Source of the DNA: Candidatus Aciduliprofundum sp. JdFR-45
Lineage (GTDB): Archaea; Thermoplasmatota; Thermoplasmata; Thermoplasmatales; JdFR-45
Reading direction: 5' to 3'
NCBI GenBank assembly: GCA_002011395.1
Contig: MTNG01000054.1
Location: forward strand, 1-11,002
Length of the DNA: 11,002 nucleotides
Numbering within the stretch: position 1 is the stretch's first letter; every line of letters starts with the position of its first letter. This document shows, piece by piece, positions 1 to 7,451 of the stretch. The notes under the pieces are model-generated. The model did not search any database and was not told where the DNA came from. It saw only the letters and a program-made list of their open reading frames with translations. A program made the translations under genes and the position numbers.

Positions 1-133
1 TGACGAAGGCCAGCGGCAGATTGCTCCCGGCTATGCCCGCGCCAACGCCTATGAGTGAGAATATGCTTGAACCTATTATTATACCGACCGCGAGGGCGGT
101 GGCCTCCCAGAGGGTGAGCTTTCCGGATTTCAT
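1..133 (-). CDS. APC-family amino-acid permease, N-terminal fragment
   Basis: This partial gene runs off the left edge; only about 44 codons from an ATG at 131-133 are visible. After a short polar start (MKSGKLTLWEAT) comes the classic first transmembrane helix of the amino acid-polyamine-organocation (APC) superfamily: ALAVGIIIGSSIF, then a glycine/alanine-rich stretch (GVGAGIAG) and LPLAF. The unwound GSG-like turn that contacts substrate in this family is GSS here. Known members are about 12-TM secondary transporters importing amino acids or related compounds; the substrate cannot be judged from this fragment. It is divergent from hel308. A GGTGAGG stretch lies about 10 nt upstream of the ATG, so the start is reasonable. 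The family call is fairly sure, the function is not. Confidence 0.8.
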   Translation of the reverse strand, partial: MKSGKLTLWEATALAVGIIIGSSIFSLIGVGAGIAGSNLPLAFV

Positions 134-167
134 ATGGAGCCCGCCTCACCCTTGGATGTGGGGGTGG

Positions 168-176
168 TTATATTAA
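168..176 (-). promoter_or_regulatory. TATA-like box for the APC permease gene
   Basis: TTAATATAA on the minus strand is centred about 39 nt upstream of the permease ATG. Archaeal transcription normally starts about 25 nt beyond the box, which predicts a short leader of about 10-13 nt. The assignment rests on composition and position only. Confidence 0.5.
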
Positions 177-214
177 CATTGCGACGCAGCGGGATTTCCA
201 TCCATCTCCACAAA

Positions 215-223
215 CTTAAAATA
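215..223 (+). promoter_or_regulatory. TATA box for hel308, predicted leaderless transcript
   Basis: CTTAAAATA is centred about 28 nt upstream of the hel308 ATG at 247, in an otherwise C-rich spacer. No Shine-Dalgarno motif precedes the ATG, so transcription probably begins at or within a few bases of the start codon. Confidence 0.6.
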
Positions 224-246
224 CCTTCGCACTTCCTACCTTCCGA

Positions 247-2352
247 ATGCTCGTTGATGAACTGGACGTCCCGGAGGAGGTCAGGGAGATACTTCGCAGC
301 GAGGGGATAGAGGAACTCTACCCGCCGCAGGCGGAGGCGGTGGAGGCGATATCCTCCGGGAGAAACGTTGTCGTTTCCATACCCACGGCATCCGGCAAAT
401 CGCTCGTGGGCTACTTCGGCGTTCTCCGCGCCTTCTCGCGCGGAATGAGGAGCATATACATCGTGCCCCTGCGCGCGCTCGCGATGGAGAAGTACGAGGA
501 GCTCAGCAGGTTCGGATGCATAGGGATGAAGGTGGCGCTGGCGATAGGGGACTACGACATTCCCCCGGACCACCTCAGGGGCGCGGATGTCATCGTGGCC
601 ACCTGTGAAAAAGTTGACGCGATAACGCGCGTTGATCCCGGCTTCATAAGCGGCATAGGGGTCGTGGTGGCGGATGAGATACACCTGATCACCTCCCCGG
701 ACCGCGGTCCGACGCTGGAGATGGTGCTATCCAAGATCAGGTGGCTCAACCCCGAGGCGCAGATCATAGGGCTCTCGGCAACCATAGGCAATCCGGAGGA
801 AGTGGCGGAGTGGCTCAACGCCTCCCTGGTGGTGAGCGATTTTCGCCCCATCCCGCTCCATTTAGGGGTATACGATGGCATAACGCTGCAGCTGGACGAC
901 GGAAGAGCCATGCGCGTCCCGCGGGATAGAACAGTGGTGGGCAACCTTGTGAGGACGACCGTGGAGGAAGGCGGGCAGGTCCTCATCTTCGTCTCCCAGA
1001 GGAGACATGCGGAGTCGCTCTCGCTGACCATTGGCCGGGTTCTGGAACGCATCATACCGGAGGAGGAGAGAGAGGCGCTGCGCGAATTCGCTGCAGAACT
1101 GGAGAGAATGGGGGGCCTGGGAAAGGACCTGGCGAAGAGGGCCGAGAGGGGCGCCTGCTTCCACCACGCGGGGCTGACGAATGAGATGAGGAAGACCGTG
1201 GAAAACGCCTTCCGCAGGGGTCTGCTGAAGGTGATAGTCGCCACCCCCACGCTAGCGGCCGGCATAAACCTCCCGGCGCGCGTGGTCATACTGAAGAGCT
1301 TCAGGCGGTTCGACGGGTGGAGCAACCAGCCCATCCCCGCGTGGGAGGTGAAGCAGATGCTGGGAAGGGCCGGCAGGCCCGGCTACGACCCCTACGGAAT
1401 CGGCGTTATAGTGGCGGAGAACGGACACTGGGCAGAGTTCGCCTGGGAGAACTACATATTCAGCGACGTGGAGCCCATTGAGTCGCACCTCTCATCACCC
1501 CACGCCCTGCGGGTGCATGCGCTCTCCCTCATCGCATCGCGCCTCGCGTGGGATATGAAGACGCTCCTGCGCATCTTCTCGGGGACGTTCTTCGCCCACA
1601 CAGTGGGCGTGGACGCCATGCGGGACGTCCTGGAGGAGGTGCTGAACTTCCTCGCGGACAACGGGTTCGTGAGCGAGAGGGGCGGGAAGTACCACCCCAC
1701 CCCCCTGGGCGAGAGGACCTCGCACCTGTACCTTGACCCGCTCACGGTGATGTACTTCAGGAGGGCTTACGAGTCGGACCACTACAGCGATTTCGCTGTT
1801 CTCCACCTCGTATCGCTCACGCCCGACATGCTCCCCTTCCGCGCGGGGAGGAGGGAAATAGAGACGCTGTACACCTACATCGCGGCGGAGCGGCTGTACT
1901 ACAGCACGTATGAGGTGGAGGAGGACACATACTTCAACGCCGTGAAAACCGCGGCGGTGCTGTCCGCGTGGATGGACGAGAGGAGCCAGGACGAGATAAA
2001 GGACATGTTCTCCGTTTACCCGGGAGACCTCCACGGAAGGGTGCAGACAGCCGAATGGCTCATCTACGGGATGGAGAGCATAGCGGGGCTCTTCGGATGG
2101 CGCCATGCCGGTCGACTGCGCGATTTACGGCTCCGCGTGCGGCACGGCGTCAGGGAGGACCTGCTGCCGCTCATCGCGATACCTGGCGTGGGAAGGGTGA
2201 GGGCACGCGTGCTACATAACCACGGCTACACCGATGCGGCCCGCGTTGCCGAAGCCACCCCGGAGGAGATAGCGCGTCTTCCGGGCATGGGGCCGAAGGT
2301 GGCGAAGAGCATCGTGGAGGGTGCGAGGAAACTCGTCGGGAGGAGGGGGTGA
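247..2352 (+). CDS. hel308: ATP-dependent DNA helicase Hel308 (Ski2-like, superfamily 2)
   Basis: This is a full-length 701-aa Hel308, a 3'-to-5' DNA helicase that acts on stalled or forked DNA in archaeal replication repair. Motifs in order: Q-motif YPPQ (25-28), Walker A PTASGKS (46-52), motif Ia VPLRALAMEKY (73-83), DEIH box (143-146), SAT (177-179), motif IV LIFVSQRR (246-253), motif V VATPTLAAGINLPA (331-344) and motif VI QMLGRAGRPG (370-379). A winged-helix region and the helical ratchet domain follow. The C-terminus carries tandem helix-hairpin-helix elements (IPGVGR 645-650 and LPGMGPKVA 678-686). The N-terminus MLVDELDVPE lines up with family starts, which supports ATG 247 along with the TATA box 28 nt upstream. 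The gene stands alone: a permease diverges from it, and purH follows 37 nt later with its own promoter. No motif is missing. Confidence 0.97.
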   Translation: MLVDELDVPEEVREILRSEGIEELYPPQAEAVEAISSGRNVVVSIPTASGKSLVGYFGVLRAFSRGMRSIYIVPLRALAMEKYEELSRFGCIGMKVALAIGDYDIPPDHLRGADVIVATCEKVDAITRVDPGFISGIGVVVADEIHLITSPDRGPTLEMVLSKIRWLNPEAQIIGLSATIGNPEEVAEWLNASLVVSDFRPIPLHLGVYDGITLQLDDGRAMRVPRDRTVVGNLVRTTVEEGGQVLIFVSQRRHAESLSLTIGRVLERIIPEEEREALREFAAELERMGGLGKDLAKRAERGACFHHAGLTNEMRKTVENAFRRGLLKVIVATPTLAAGINLPARVVILKSFRRFDGWSNQPIPAWEVKQMLGRAGRPGYDPYGIGVIVAENGHWAEFAWENYIFSDVEPIESHLSSPHALRVHALSLIASRLAWDMKTLLRIFSGTFFAHTVGVDAMRDVLEEVLNFLADNGFVSERGGKYHPTPLGERTSHLYLDPLTVMYFRRAYESDHYSDFAVLHLVSLTPDMLPFRAGRREIETLYTYIAAERLYYSTYEVEEDTYFNAVKTAAVLSAWMDERSQDEIKDMFSVYPGDLHGRVQTAEWLIYGMESIAGLFGWRHAGRLRDLRLRVRHGVREDLLPLIAIPGVGRVRARVLHNHGYTDAARVAEATPEEIARLPGMGPKVAKSIVEGARKLVGRRG

Positions 2353-2360
2353 CACAACCG

Positions 2361-2368
2361 TTTAATAG
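2361..2368 (+). promoter_or_regulatory. TATA box for purH, predicted leaderless transcript
   Basis: TTTAATAG begins 9 nt after the hel308 stop and is centred about 26 nt upstream of the purH ATG. No ribosome-binding motif lies between box and ATG, so a leaderless mRNA is expected. This separates purH from hel308 despite the short gap. Confidence 0.6.
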
Positions 2369-2389
2369 CCCGTACTCACTTCACCCATC

Positions 2390-3904
2390 ATGCGGGCTCT
2401 GATAAGCGTGTGGGACAAGACGGGAATAGCTGACTTCGCCGCCTTTCTCGTGGAAAGGGGGTGGACGCTCATTTCCTCTGGGGGCACCGCGAGAGCACTC
2501 GGGGAGAGAGGCATACCGGTCACACCCGTTGAAGAGGTTACGAGTTTTCCGGAAATTCTGGACGGCAGGGTGAAGACGCTGCACCCGGCCGTGCACGGCG
2601 GCATACTCGCGAGGGAGGACCAGATGGGAGAATTGGCCAAGATGGGTATTCAGCCCATAGATATGGTGGTGGTGAACCTCTATCCCTTTGAGGAGGAGAT
2701 GCGGAGAGGCGCACCCCTGAGCAGGGTCATAGAGATGATAGACATAGGGGGCGTGGCGCTGATAAGGGCCGCCGCGAAGAACTTTCACCGCGTGGCCGTC
2801 GTGACCTCGCCGGAGCAGTACGGCGACCTCATGGCGGAGATGGAAGAGCGGGGCGACATATCCATGGAAACGCGCAAGAAACTGGCGCTGGAGGCGTTTG
2901 CGCTCACGGCCAGGTACGACGCGGTAATCCACGAGGGGCTGTGGGCCGCGATGGGCATGGAGGGCTTCCCGCCCTGGAAGTTCATATACGGCAGGAAGGT
3001 GAGGGACCTCCGCTACGGGGAAAACCCTCATCAGAGCGCCGCCCTCTACTCATGGCGCTGCAGAAACTCCCCCGTCTGCGGGGAGGTTATACAGGGTAAG
3101 CCGCTTTCATACAACAACATCGTTGACCTGGATGCGGCGCTCAACCTGGTCAGGGAGTTTGAGAGGCCCGCCGCCGCCGTCATAAAGCACACCAACCCGT
3201 GTGGTGCGGCCGTGGCAGATACGCTGAAGGACGCCTATGTGAGGGCGCTCAGCGGGGACCCCGTGTCCGCCTTCGGCGGCATCGTGGCCCTCAATCGCCC
3301 GCTGGATGGAGATACCGCAAGGGAGATAAAGAAGGTGTTCACGGAGTGCATAGTGGCACCCGACTTCACTGACGAGGCGCTGGAGGTGTTCAAAAAGCGG
3401 AAAAATCTGCGTCTGGTGAAGGTCGGAGATGTAGAAAAACTGCCTCCACACTATGCATATCGCTCCGTTTACGGGGGCTTCCTGATTCAGGACTCGGACA
3501 TACACGAGATAAAACCCGAAGACCTGAAAGTGGTCAGCGAGCGGGAACCAACGGAGGAGGAGATGCGTGACCTTCTGTTCGCGTGGAAGGTCGTGCGCCA
3601 CGTGAAATCCAACGCCATTGTTTTCGCGAAGGATGAGACGGTCGTGGGCGTGGGCGCAGGGCAGATGAGCCGCGTGGATTCCGTGCAAATCGCCGCGAGG
3701 AAGGCGGGTGATAGGGCAAGGGGCGCGGTCATGGCCTCCGACGCGTTCTTCCCGTTCCGCGACGCCATAGACGCGGCGCACGAGGCGGGCATAACCGCGG
3801 TGATACAGCCGGGCGGTTCAAAAAGGGATCAGGAGGTAATAGAGGCCGTGAACGACCACGGGATGGCCATGGTGTTCACGGGCTTCCGCGTCTTCCGGCA
3901 CTGA
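2390..3904 (+). CDS. purH: Bifunctional AICAR transformylase / IMP cyclohydrolase PurH
   Basis: This 504-aa protein should catalyse the last two steps of purine synthesis: formylation of AICAR with 10-formyl-tetrahydrofolate, then ring closure of FAICAR to IMP. The N-terminal MGS-like cyclohydrolase domain spans about 1-190, with ISVWDKTG (5-12), SSGGTA (29-34), the DGRVKTLHP signature (58-66, including K62 and H65) and NLYPF (96-100). The transformylase domain spans about 197-504, with RYGENPHQ (208-215), the KHTNPCG catalytic motif (K266, H267), SAFGG (293-297) and the late PGGSKRDQE loop (474-482). Both domains are complete and the length matches bacterial PurH (about 510-530 aa). Many archaea replace PurH with PurP and PurO, so this lineage keeps the folate-dependent route. 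No other purine gene lies in the window. Its 3' end overlaps the convergent carboxypeptidase by 29 nt. Confidence 0.96.
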   Translation: MRALISVWDKTGIADFAAFLVERGWTLISSGGTARALGERGIPVTPVEEVTSFPEILDGRVKTLHPAVHGGILAREDQMGELAKMGIQPIDMVVVNLYPFEEEMRRGAPLSRVIEMIDIGGVALIRAAAKNFHRVAVVTSPEQYGDLMAEMEERGDISMETRKKLALEAFALTARYDAVIHEGLWAAMGMEGFPPWKFIYGRKVRDLRYGENPHQSAALYSWRCRNSPVCGEVIQGKPLSYNNIVDLDAALNLVREFERPAAAVIKHTNPCGAAVADTLKDAYVRALSGDPVSAFGGIVALNRPLDGDTAREIKKVFTECIVAPDFTDEALEVFKKRKNLRLVKVGDVEKLPPHYAYRSVYGGFLIQDSDIHEIKPEDLKVVSEREPTEEEMRDLLFAWKVVRHVKSNAIVFAKDETVVGVGAGQMSRVDSVQIAARKAGDRARGAVMASDAFFPFRDAIDAAHEAGITAVIQPGGSKRDQEVIEAVNDHGMAMVFTGFRVFRH

Positions 3905-5285
3905 GGAGAGCAAGGACGATCATGACCGTCAGCACCGCCATCCCCGGGTCGAACTCGGGCACGGGCGCGATGTCCACCCTCTTGCCCCAGGAGTCGTCGG
4001 TGTTGATGTCCACGTACGCCGCACCGTTGCTGACCCTTATGGTGTCCGAGGTGGAGTAGTTGCTCGTGAGGAGGCCGAGGTTGAGCATGTAGAAGCCGTT
4101 TGAGGCGGGCATGACGCTCACGTTCTCCCCGTTGGCGAGGTTCTCCGCCACCACGGGCTGGGATGGATCCGCCGCGTACCCGTATATGATGTACGGCTTG
4201 GGCGGGAAGCCAACCCTTATGCTCATGTCGCCCACCATGATGGCGTAAAGCGCCGCCTCTATGTTGTTCTCCACCGCGGTCTGGATGGCGCTCGTCGGCG
4301 GGTAGAAGTCGTTGCCCTCCAGCTCTATGGTGAACGCCATGGCGCTCTCGTTCTCGTAGAACCAGTCGTCCGCGCAGCCGTAGGCGGGGTAGAGGTCGGA
4401 GGACTGCTGCACCGTGTACTGCTCGTAGGGCTGGAGCTTGCTCATGTTCTCCCCTATGGAGCGGAAGAGGTACTCCCACGGGCCGGGGTCGGTGGTCCAC
4501 CCCGGCGGGTAGAGTATGAGGGAGCTGTAGCTGTGGTACGTGATGTAGAGATTTATCGTGTGATTCTCCGCCACGCTCCTTATCGCCTGGGTCTCGGGCT
4601 CGCTGAACGGCGCGGGGCCGTGGTAGGTATCGCTGTCGGGGTCGCTGTCCTGCGACGGCGCGAGGTCCCAGTGCACCCCGTAGTTCCTGTTCAGGTCCAC
4701 TCCCTCGGTGGTCCAGAAGTTATCCTCAAATATGCCATCTCCGTCGTTATCCCTGGTGTTTTTTCTCCAGTAGGAGGCGGAATTGAGGTCACCGTTTCCA
4801 TCGTGCACATAGCCGTCTGGATTCACCATGGGTATGATGTATATCTCGCGGTGGTCCACGAGCCATCTGATGGTATCGTTCACGCTGTAGTTGAGAACCA
4901 GCGTCTGGATTATGTAGAGCGGGACCTCCAGCGCGAGCCACTCTCTCGCGTGGTGCAACCCGTCTATGAATATTTCCGGCTCGTCCTCGTCCACATTCAC
5001 GTTGTCAGAAATCTTCACGAGGAGTATCTCCCTGGGGGTGTCATACGCGCCTGTTGTATCGTTCCATCCGTATGTGTATCCGATCACGCTCACGTTCATT
5101 ATATCCGGATGCGCTGCTGCCATCGCGTAGAGAGTAGAGACAACCTCGCTGTAACTGTGATAGTGGTCAAACGTGAAGGCAGTTATGCGAATATCCCCGC
5201 CTCCACCGCTATACCATCCGGAGGATATCGGTACAAAAAGTGCTACGGCCAGCAGGGATATGAGGAATGCTCCCACCACGCGCAT
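3876..5285 (-). CDS. Secreted M14 zinc carboxypeptidase (A1) with C-terminal anchor
   Basis: This exported metallopeptidase removes C-terminal residues from peptides. From ATG 5285 it is 469 aa. Residues 1-23 (MRVVGAFLISLLAVALFVPI...) form a signal peptide. Active-site residues, by comparison with carboxypeptidase A (CPA): zinc ligands H112, E115 (HHAREW) and H251 (TYHSY); R178 in WRKNTR; N199/R200 in DLNRN; Y299; general base E321 (FTIELEG). Y299 and E321 are 22 residues apart, as Y248 and E270 are in CPA. The position equivalent to CPA 255 is D306, suggesting preference for basic C-terminal residues. An acidic loop, DNDGDG, may bind calcium. A degenerate regulatory-like beta domain spans about 363-440, then VPEFDP (442-447), a hydrophobic helix and RR. 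There are nine N-x-S/T sequons. An upstream in-frame ATG at 5309 overlaps the TATA box, so ATG 5285 is preferred. It shares a 53-bp identical segment with the paralogue at 8416. Confidence 0.93.
   Translation of the reverse strand: MRVVGAFLISLLAVALFVPISSGWYSGGGGDIRITAFTFDHYHSYSEVVSTLYAMAAAHPDIMNVSVIGYTYGWNDTTGAYDTPREILLVKISDNVNVDEDEPEIFIDGLHHAREWLALEVPLYIIQTLVLNYSVNDTIRWLVDHREIYIIPMVNPDGYVHDGNGDLNSASYWRKNTRDNDGDGIFEDNFWTTEGVDLNRNYGVHWDLAPSQDSDPDSDTYHGPAPFSEPETQAIRSVAENHTINLYITYHSYSSLILYPPGWTTDPGPWEYLFRSIGENMSKLQPYEQYTVQQSSDLYPAYGCADDWFYENESAMAFTIELEGNDFYPPTSAIQTAVENNIEAALYAIMVGDMSIRVGFPPKPYIIYGYAADPSQPVVAENLANGENVSVMPASNGFYMLNLGLLTSNYSTSDTIRVSNGAAYVDINTDDSWGKRVDIAPVPEFDPGMAVLTVMIVLALLSAGRRGSP
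4585..4637 (-). repeat. 53-bp perfect inverted repeat, copy 1 (inside carboxypeptidase A1)
   Basis: Read on the minus strand, these 53 bases match 9082-9134 on the plus strand without a mismatch, in the same reading frame. They encode the M14-conserved stretch DSDTYHGPAPFSEPETQ. The match extends 12 bases further 5' with two mismatches, then stops abruptly on both sides. Confidence 0.95.
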
Positions 5286-5307
5286 ACGGGTGTATGCATA
5301 TGCATAC

Positions 5308-5315
5308 ATTTAAAG
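5308..5315 (-). promoter_or_regulatory. TATA box for carboxypeptidase A1
   Basis: CTTTAAAT on the minus strand is centred about 26.5 nt upstream of ATG 5285, the spacing of a leaderless start. It overlaps the alternative upstream ATG (5307-5309), which therefore probably lies outside the mRNA. The same CTTTAAAT core lies before the aminotransferase gene. Confidence 0.6.
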
Positions 5316-5357
5316 TTTAACGGACAGAAATGCGATACAAACCTTTCATTTTATCCA

Positions 5358-5391
5358 GAAAATAAAAAATGAATGGTACGTGGGCTCACGT
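5358..5391 (-). terminator. Probable terminator of the aminotransferase-serA operon
   Basis: On the minus strand a short inverted repeat (ACGTG/CACGT, 5378-5391) overlaps the serA stop codon. It is followed by a T-rich tract, ATTTTTTATTTTC (5358-5370). Archaeal termination relies mainly on such T-runs. The stem is only 5 bp, so the T-tract is the stronger evidence. It lies just before the carboxypeptidase A1 promoter. Confidence 0.55.
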
Positions 5392-6309
5392 GCCCATGCC
5401 GGATAGCGCTTCGTACACCTTGCGGGCTATCTCCACACCCGCCCTCGCCTGTCCTTCCTTCGCCTGTGCACCTATGTGGGGCGTCAGCACGACGTTGTCC
5501 AGCTCAAACAGCCTGCTCTCCTTCAGCGGCTCGTTTTCGTAGACGTCCAGCGCAGCGCCGTAGATCTTTCCACTCTTCAGCGCTTCGTAGAGAGCATCTT
5601 CATCCACTATCCCTCCGCGGGCGGCGTTGATGATTATGGCACCGTCCTTCATCTTCTCAATCGCCTCCCTGTTTATCAGGTGCTTCGTCTCAGGGGTCAA
5701 CGGCAGATGAAGGGTTATAACATCCGCCGTGGACAGAACTTCCTCCAGCGGTTTGAACTCCACCCCGAGTTCCTTTTCCACTTCCTCGGAGGGGCGGTAG
5801 ACATCGTAGTATATAACCTTCATACCAAAGGCACGCGCACGCTTCACCACCTCGCGACCTATCCGGCCCAGACCTATGACGCCTAGCGTTTTACCGTACA
5901 TCTCCACGCCCTTGCACTTCTTCTTGGGCCAGTTGCCCTTCCTGGTCTCCCTATCCGCGTAGGCGATCTTCCTCATCACGGCGAGCATGAGGCCTATGGT
6001 CAGCTCTGCCACGCTGATGCTCGTGGCGCCGGGGGTGTTGAGCACCTTTATGCCCTTCTGCTGCGCATACTCCACGTCTATGTTGTCGAGGCCGATTCCC
6101 GCGCGCCCTATCACTTTCAGGTTCGTGGCGGCATCTATGATTTCCTTCCGGACCTTCGTTGCGCTCCGCACTATTATGGCATCCAGCTCACCGACATGCT
6201 TCACGAGTTCGTCCTTCGGTATATCCGTGAGGTCCACAACCTCCACGCCGTTCTCGCGGAGGTATGCCACACCCTCCTCTGCTATCGGGTCGCATATGCC
6301 CACCTTCAT
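5386..6309 (-). CDS. serA: D-3-phosphoglycerate dehydrogenase (short SerA type)
   Basis: This 307-aa NAD-dependent D-2-hydroxyacid dehydrogenase probably oxidises 3-phosphoglycerate to 3-phosphohydroxypyruvate, the first step of phosphorylated serine synthesis. Visible features: RSAT substrate loop (48-51), GRAGIGLDNID (68-78), NTPGATSISVAEL (91-103), the Rossmann motif GLGRIG (146-151) with D169 downstream as NAD selector, and the catalytic triad R231 (NAARGG), E260 (NEP) and H278 (PHIGA). It ends after the catalytic domain and lacks the C-terminal ACT/ASB domains of long SerA proteins, like other short archaeal enzymes of about 300-310 aa, so allosteric serine control through ACT is not expected. 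The ATG lies 1 nt after the aminotransferase stop and has a GGGGGTG ribosome site 7 nt upstream, so the two are cotranscribed. Glyoxylate/hydroxypyruvate reductase activity is the main alternative. Confidence 0.9.
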   Translation of the reverse strand: MKVGICDPIAEEGVAYLRENGVEVVDLTDIPKDELVKHVGELDAIIVRSATKVRKEIIDAATNLKVIGRAGIGLDNIDVEYAQQKGIKVLNTPGATSISVAELTIGLMLAVMRKIAYADRETRKGNWPKKKCKGVEMYGKTLGVIGLGRIGREVVKRARAFGMKVIYYDVYRPSEEVEKELGVEFKPLEEVLSTADVITLHLPLTPETKHLINREAIEKMKDGAIIINAARGGIVDEDALYEALKSGKIYGAALDVYENEPLKESRLFELDNVVLTPHIGAQAKEGQARAGVEIARKVYEALSGMGT

Positions 6310-6310
6310 C

Positions 6311-7396
6311 TCAGTACACCCCCTTCGCCTCGAGTATTTCGTCTATCTCGCCCAGCAGGCCCCTTATGTCGGCGGGCGTGAGCTCGCCCATGTGGGCGAT
6401 CCTGAATGTCTTCTCCTTGAGATCGCCGTAGCCGTTGGATATCCTCATGCCGCGCTTCACGAGTTCATCGTTGAGTTCCTTCACGGAGATACCCAGCGTG
6501 TTCTCCACGGTCGTCACAGTCACGCTCCTGTAGCCCTCCTCCGCGAAGAGAGCGAAGCCCCGCTTCTTCGCCCACTCCTGAACAATCTTCATCATCTTCA
6601 CGTGCCTCTCGTACCTGGCCTGCATGCCCTCCTTCAGCATGCGGTCCAGCTGGACGTCCAGGGCGTAGAGAAGCGAGACCGCAGGTGTGGTCGGGTGCTG
6701 CTTGTTCTTCTCGTAGCGCTTGAGCAGGGTAACGAAGTCAAAGTAGTAGCCCCTGCCCTCAACACTCTTCGTCTTCTCCATGGCCGCCTCGCTCACGATC
6801 GCGAAGGCAAGGCCCGGCGGGAGGGCGAACGCCTTCTGAGAGGAGCTGACCACCACATCGTACTTATTCACATCTATCATGTCCCCTCCCAGCGAACTCA
6901 CAGCATCTATGGCAACCAGAGCGTCATTTTCATGGGCGATCTTCGCTATCTCATCCGTCGGATTCCTCACCCCCGTGCTGGTCTCGTTGTGCGTCACCGC
7001 CACAAGTTCGTATTTGCCCTTCACAATCTTCTCCGCGATCATGTCCGGCTTAACCGCTTTACCCCAGTCAGCCCACACGAGGTCCGCCTCCTTCCCGTTC
7101 GCCTGCGATATCTGGTACCACCGCTTGCCAAAGGCGCCGCACGCGCCGTGCAGCACGGTGCGGTTGACCAGGTTTCTCACGGTCCCCTCCATCACGCCGG
7201 TGCCGCTGGATGTTATCACCATGACATAGTGGTTCGTGTTGAACAGCTTCTGGAGTTTCTCCACGATGCCCCCGTAGAGTTCAGTCATGTCCTTCGTCCT
7301 GTGCCCTATAACGGGCTGGGCCATAGCGAGGCGCACCTCGTCGGGCACTTCAGTCGGTCCGGGTATGAACAGTTTCGGCATCTCCATCGTTACCAC
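6311..7396 (-). CDS. Class V PLP aminotransferase (serine-pyruvate / phosphoserine type)
   Basis: This 361-aa fold-type I aminotransferase belongs to the alanine-glyoxylate/serine-pyruvate group (COG0075-like). Landmarks: FIPGPTEVP (10-18), GHRT (31-34), SSGTGVMEG for phosphate binding (63-71), THNETSTG (135-142), D164 that pairs with the PLP ring (AIDAVSS), Schiff-base lysine K188 (SSSQKAFALPPG), and R332 (FRIAHMG), the likely carboxylate-binding arginine. It heads an operon with serA 1 nt downstream. It therefore most likely converts 3-phosphohydroxypyruvate to phosphoserine with a second amino acid; class V enzymes are known to do this in methanogens. Serine-glyoxylate or alanine-glyoxylate transamination is the alternative. 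The start is a GTG at 7396, 27 nt from the TATA centre; ATG 7387 is possible. Family certain, substrate inferred. Confidence 0.92.
   Translation of the reverse strand: MVTMEMPKLFIPGPTEVPDEVRLAMAQPVIGHRTKDMTELYGGIVEKLQKLFNTNHYVMVITSSGTGVMEGTVRNLVNRTVLHGACGAFGKRWYQISQANGKEADLVWADWGKAVKPDMIAEKIVKGKYELVAVTHNETSTGVRNPTDEIAKIAHENDALVAIDAVSSLGGDMIDVNKYDVVVSSSQKAFALPPGLAFAIVSEAAMEKTKSVEGRGYYFDFVTLLKRYEKNKQHPTTPAVSLLYALDVQLDRMLKEGMQARYERHVKMMKIVQEWAKKRGFALFAEEGYRSVTVTTVENTLGISVKELNDELVKRGMRISNGYGDLKEKTFRIAHMGELTPADIRGLLGEIDEILEAKGVY
6317..6323 (-). promoter_or_regulatory. Shine-Dalgarno site for serA
   Basis: GGGGGTG on the minus strand, 7 nt before the serA ATG and inside the last codons of the aminotransferase gene. 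This operon-internal gene has a ribosome site, whereas the first genes of most transcripts here lack one. Confidence 0.65.
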
Positions 7397-7418
7397 CGGA
7401 GGTGAATCAACTTGCGGG

Positions 7419-7427
7419 TATTTAAAG
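7419..7427 (-). promoter_or_regulatory. TATA box for the aminotransferase-serA operon
   Basis: CTTTAAATA on the minus strand is centred 27 nt upstream of the GTG at 7396. The stretch between box and start has no purine-rich ribosome site (it reads CACCTCC), which supports a leaderless transcript and the GTG start. Confidence 0.6.
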
Positions 7428-7451
7428 ATGAGAGTTTACCCGCGTTCCACC

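Noticed and set aside
5286..5309. ATG at 5309 as start of carboxypeptidase A1
   Set aside because: It overlaps the TATA box and adds eight residues (MYAYAYTR) before an already complete signal peptide. The ATG at 5285 has the spacing seen at the other leaderless genes.
4533..5372. A 279-codon plus-strand open frame opposite carboxypeptidase A1
   Set aside because: It is antisense to the zinc-binding and signal-peptide regions of a convincing peptidase and shows no motif. It runs past the peptidase start into the promoter without its own regulatory signal.
5987..7405. A 472-codon open frame on the plus strand across serA and the aminotransferase gene
   Set aside because: It lies wholly antisense to two genes with intact catalytic motifs. 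Its translation is rich in His, Arg and Leu with no domain pattern, as expected from a GC-rich reverse frame.
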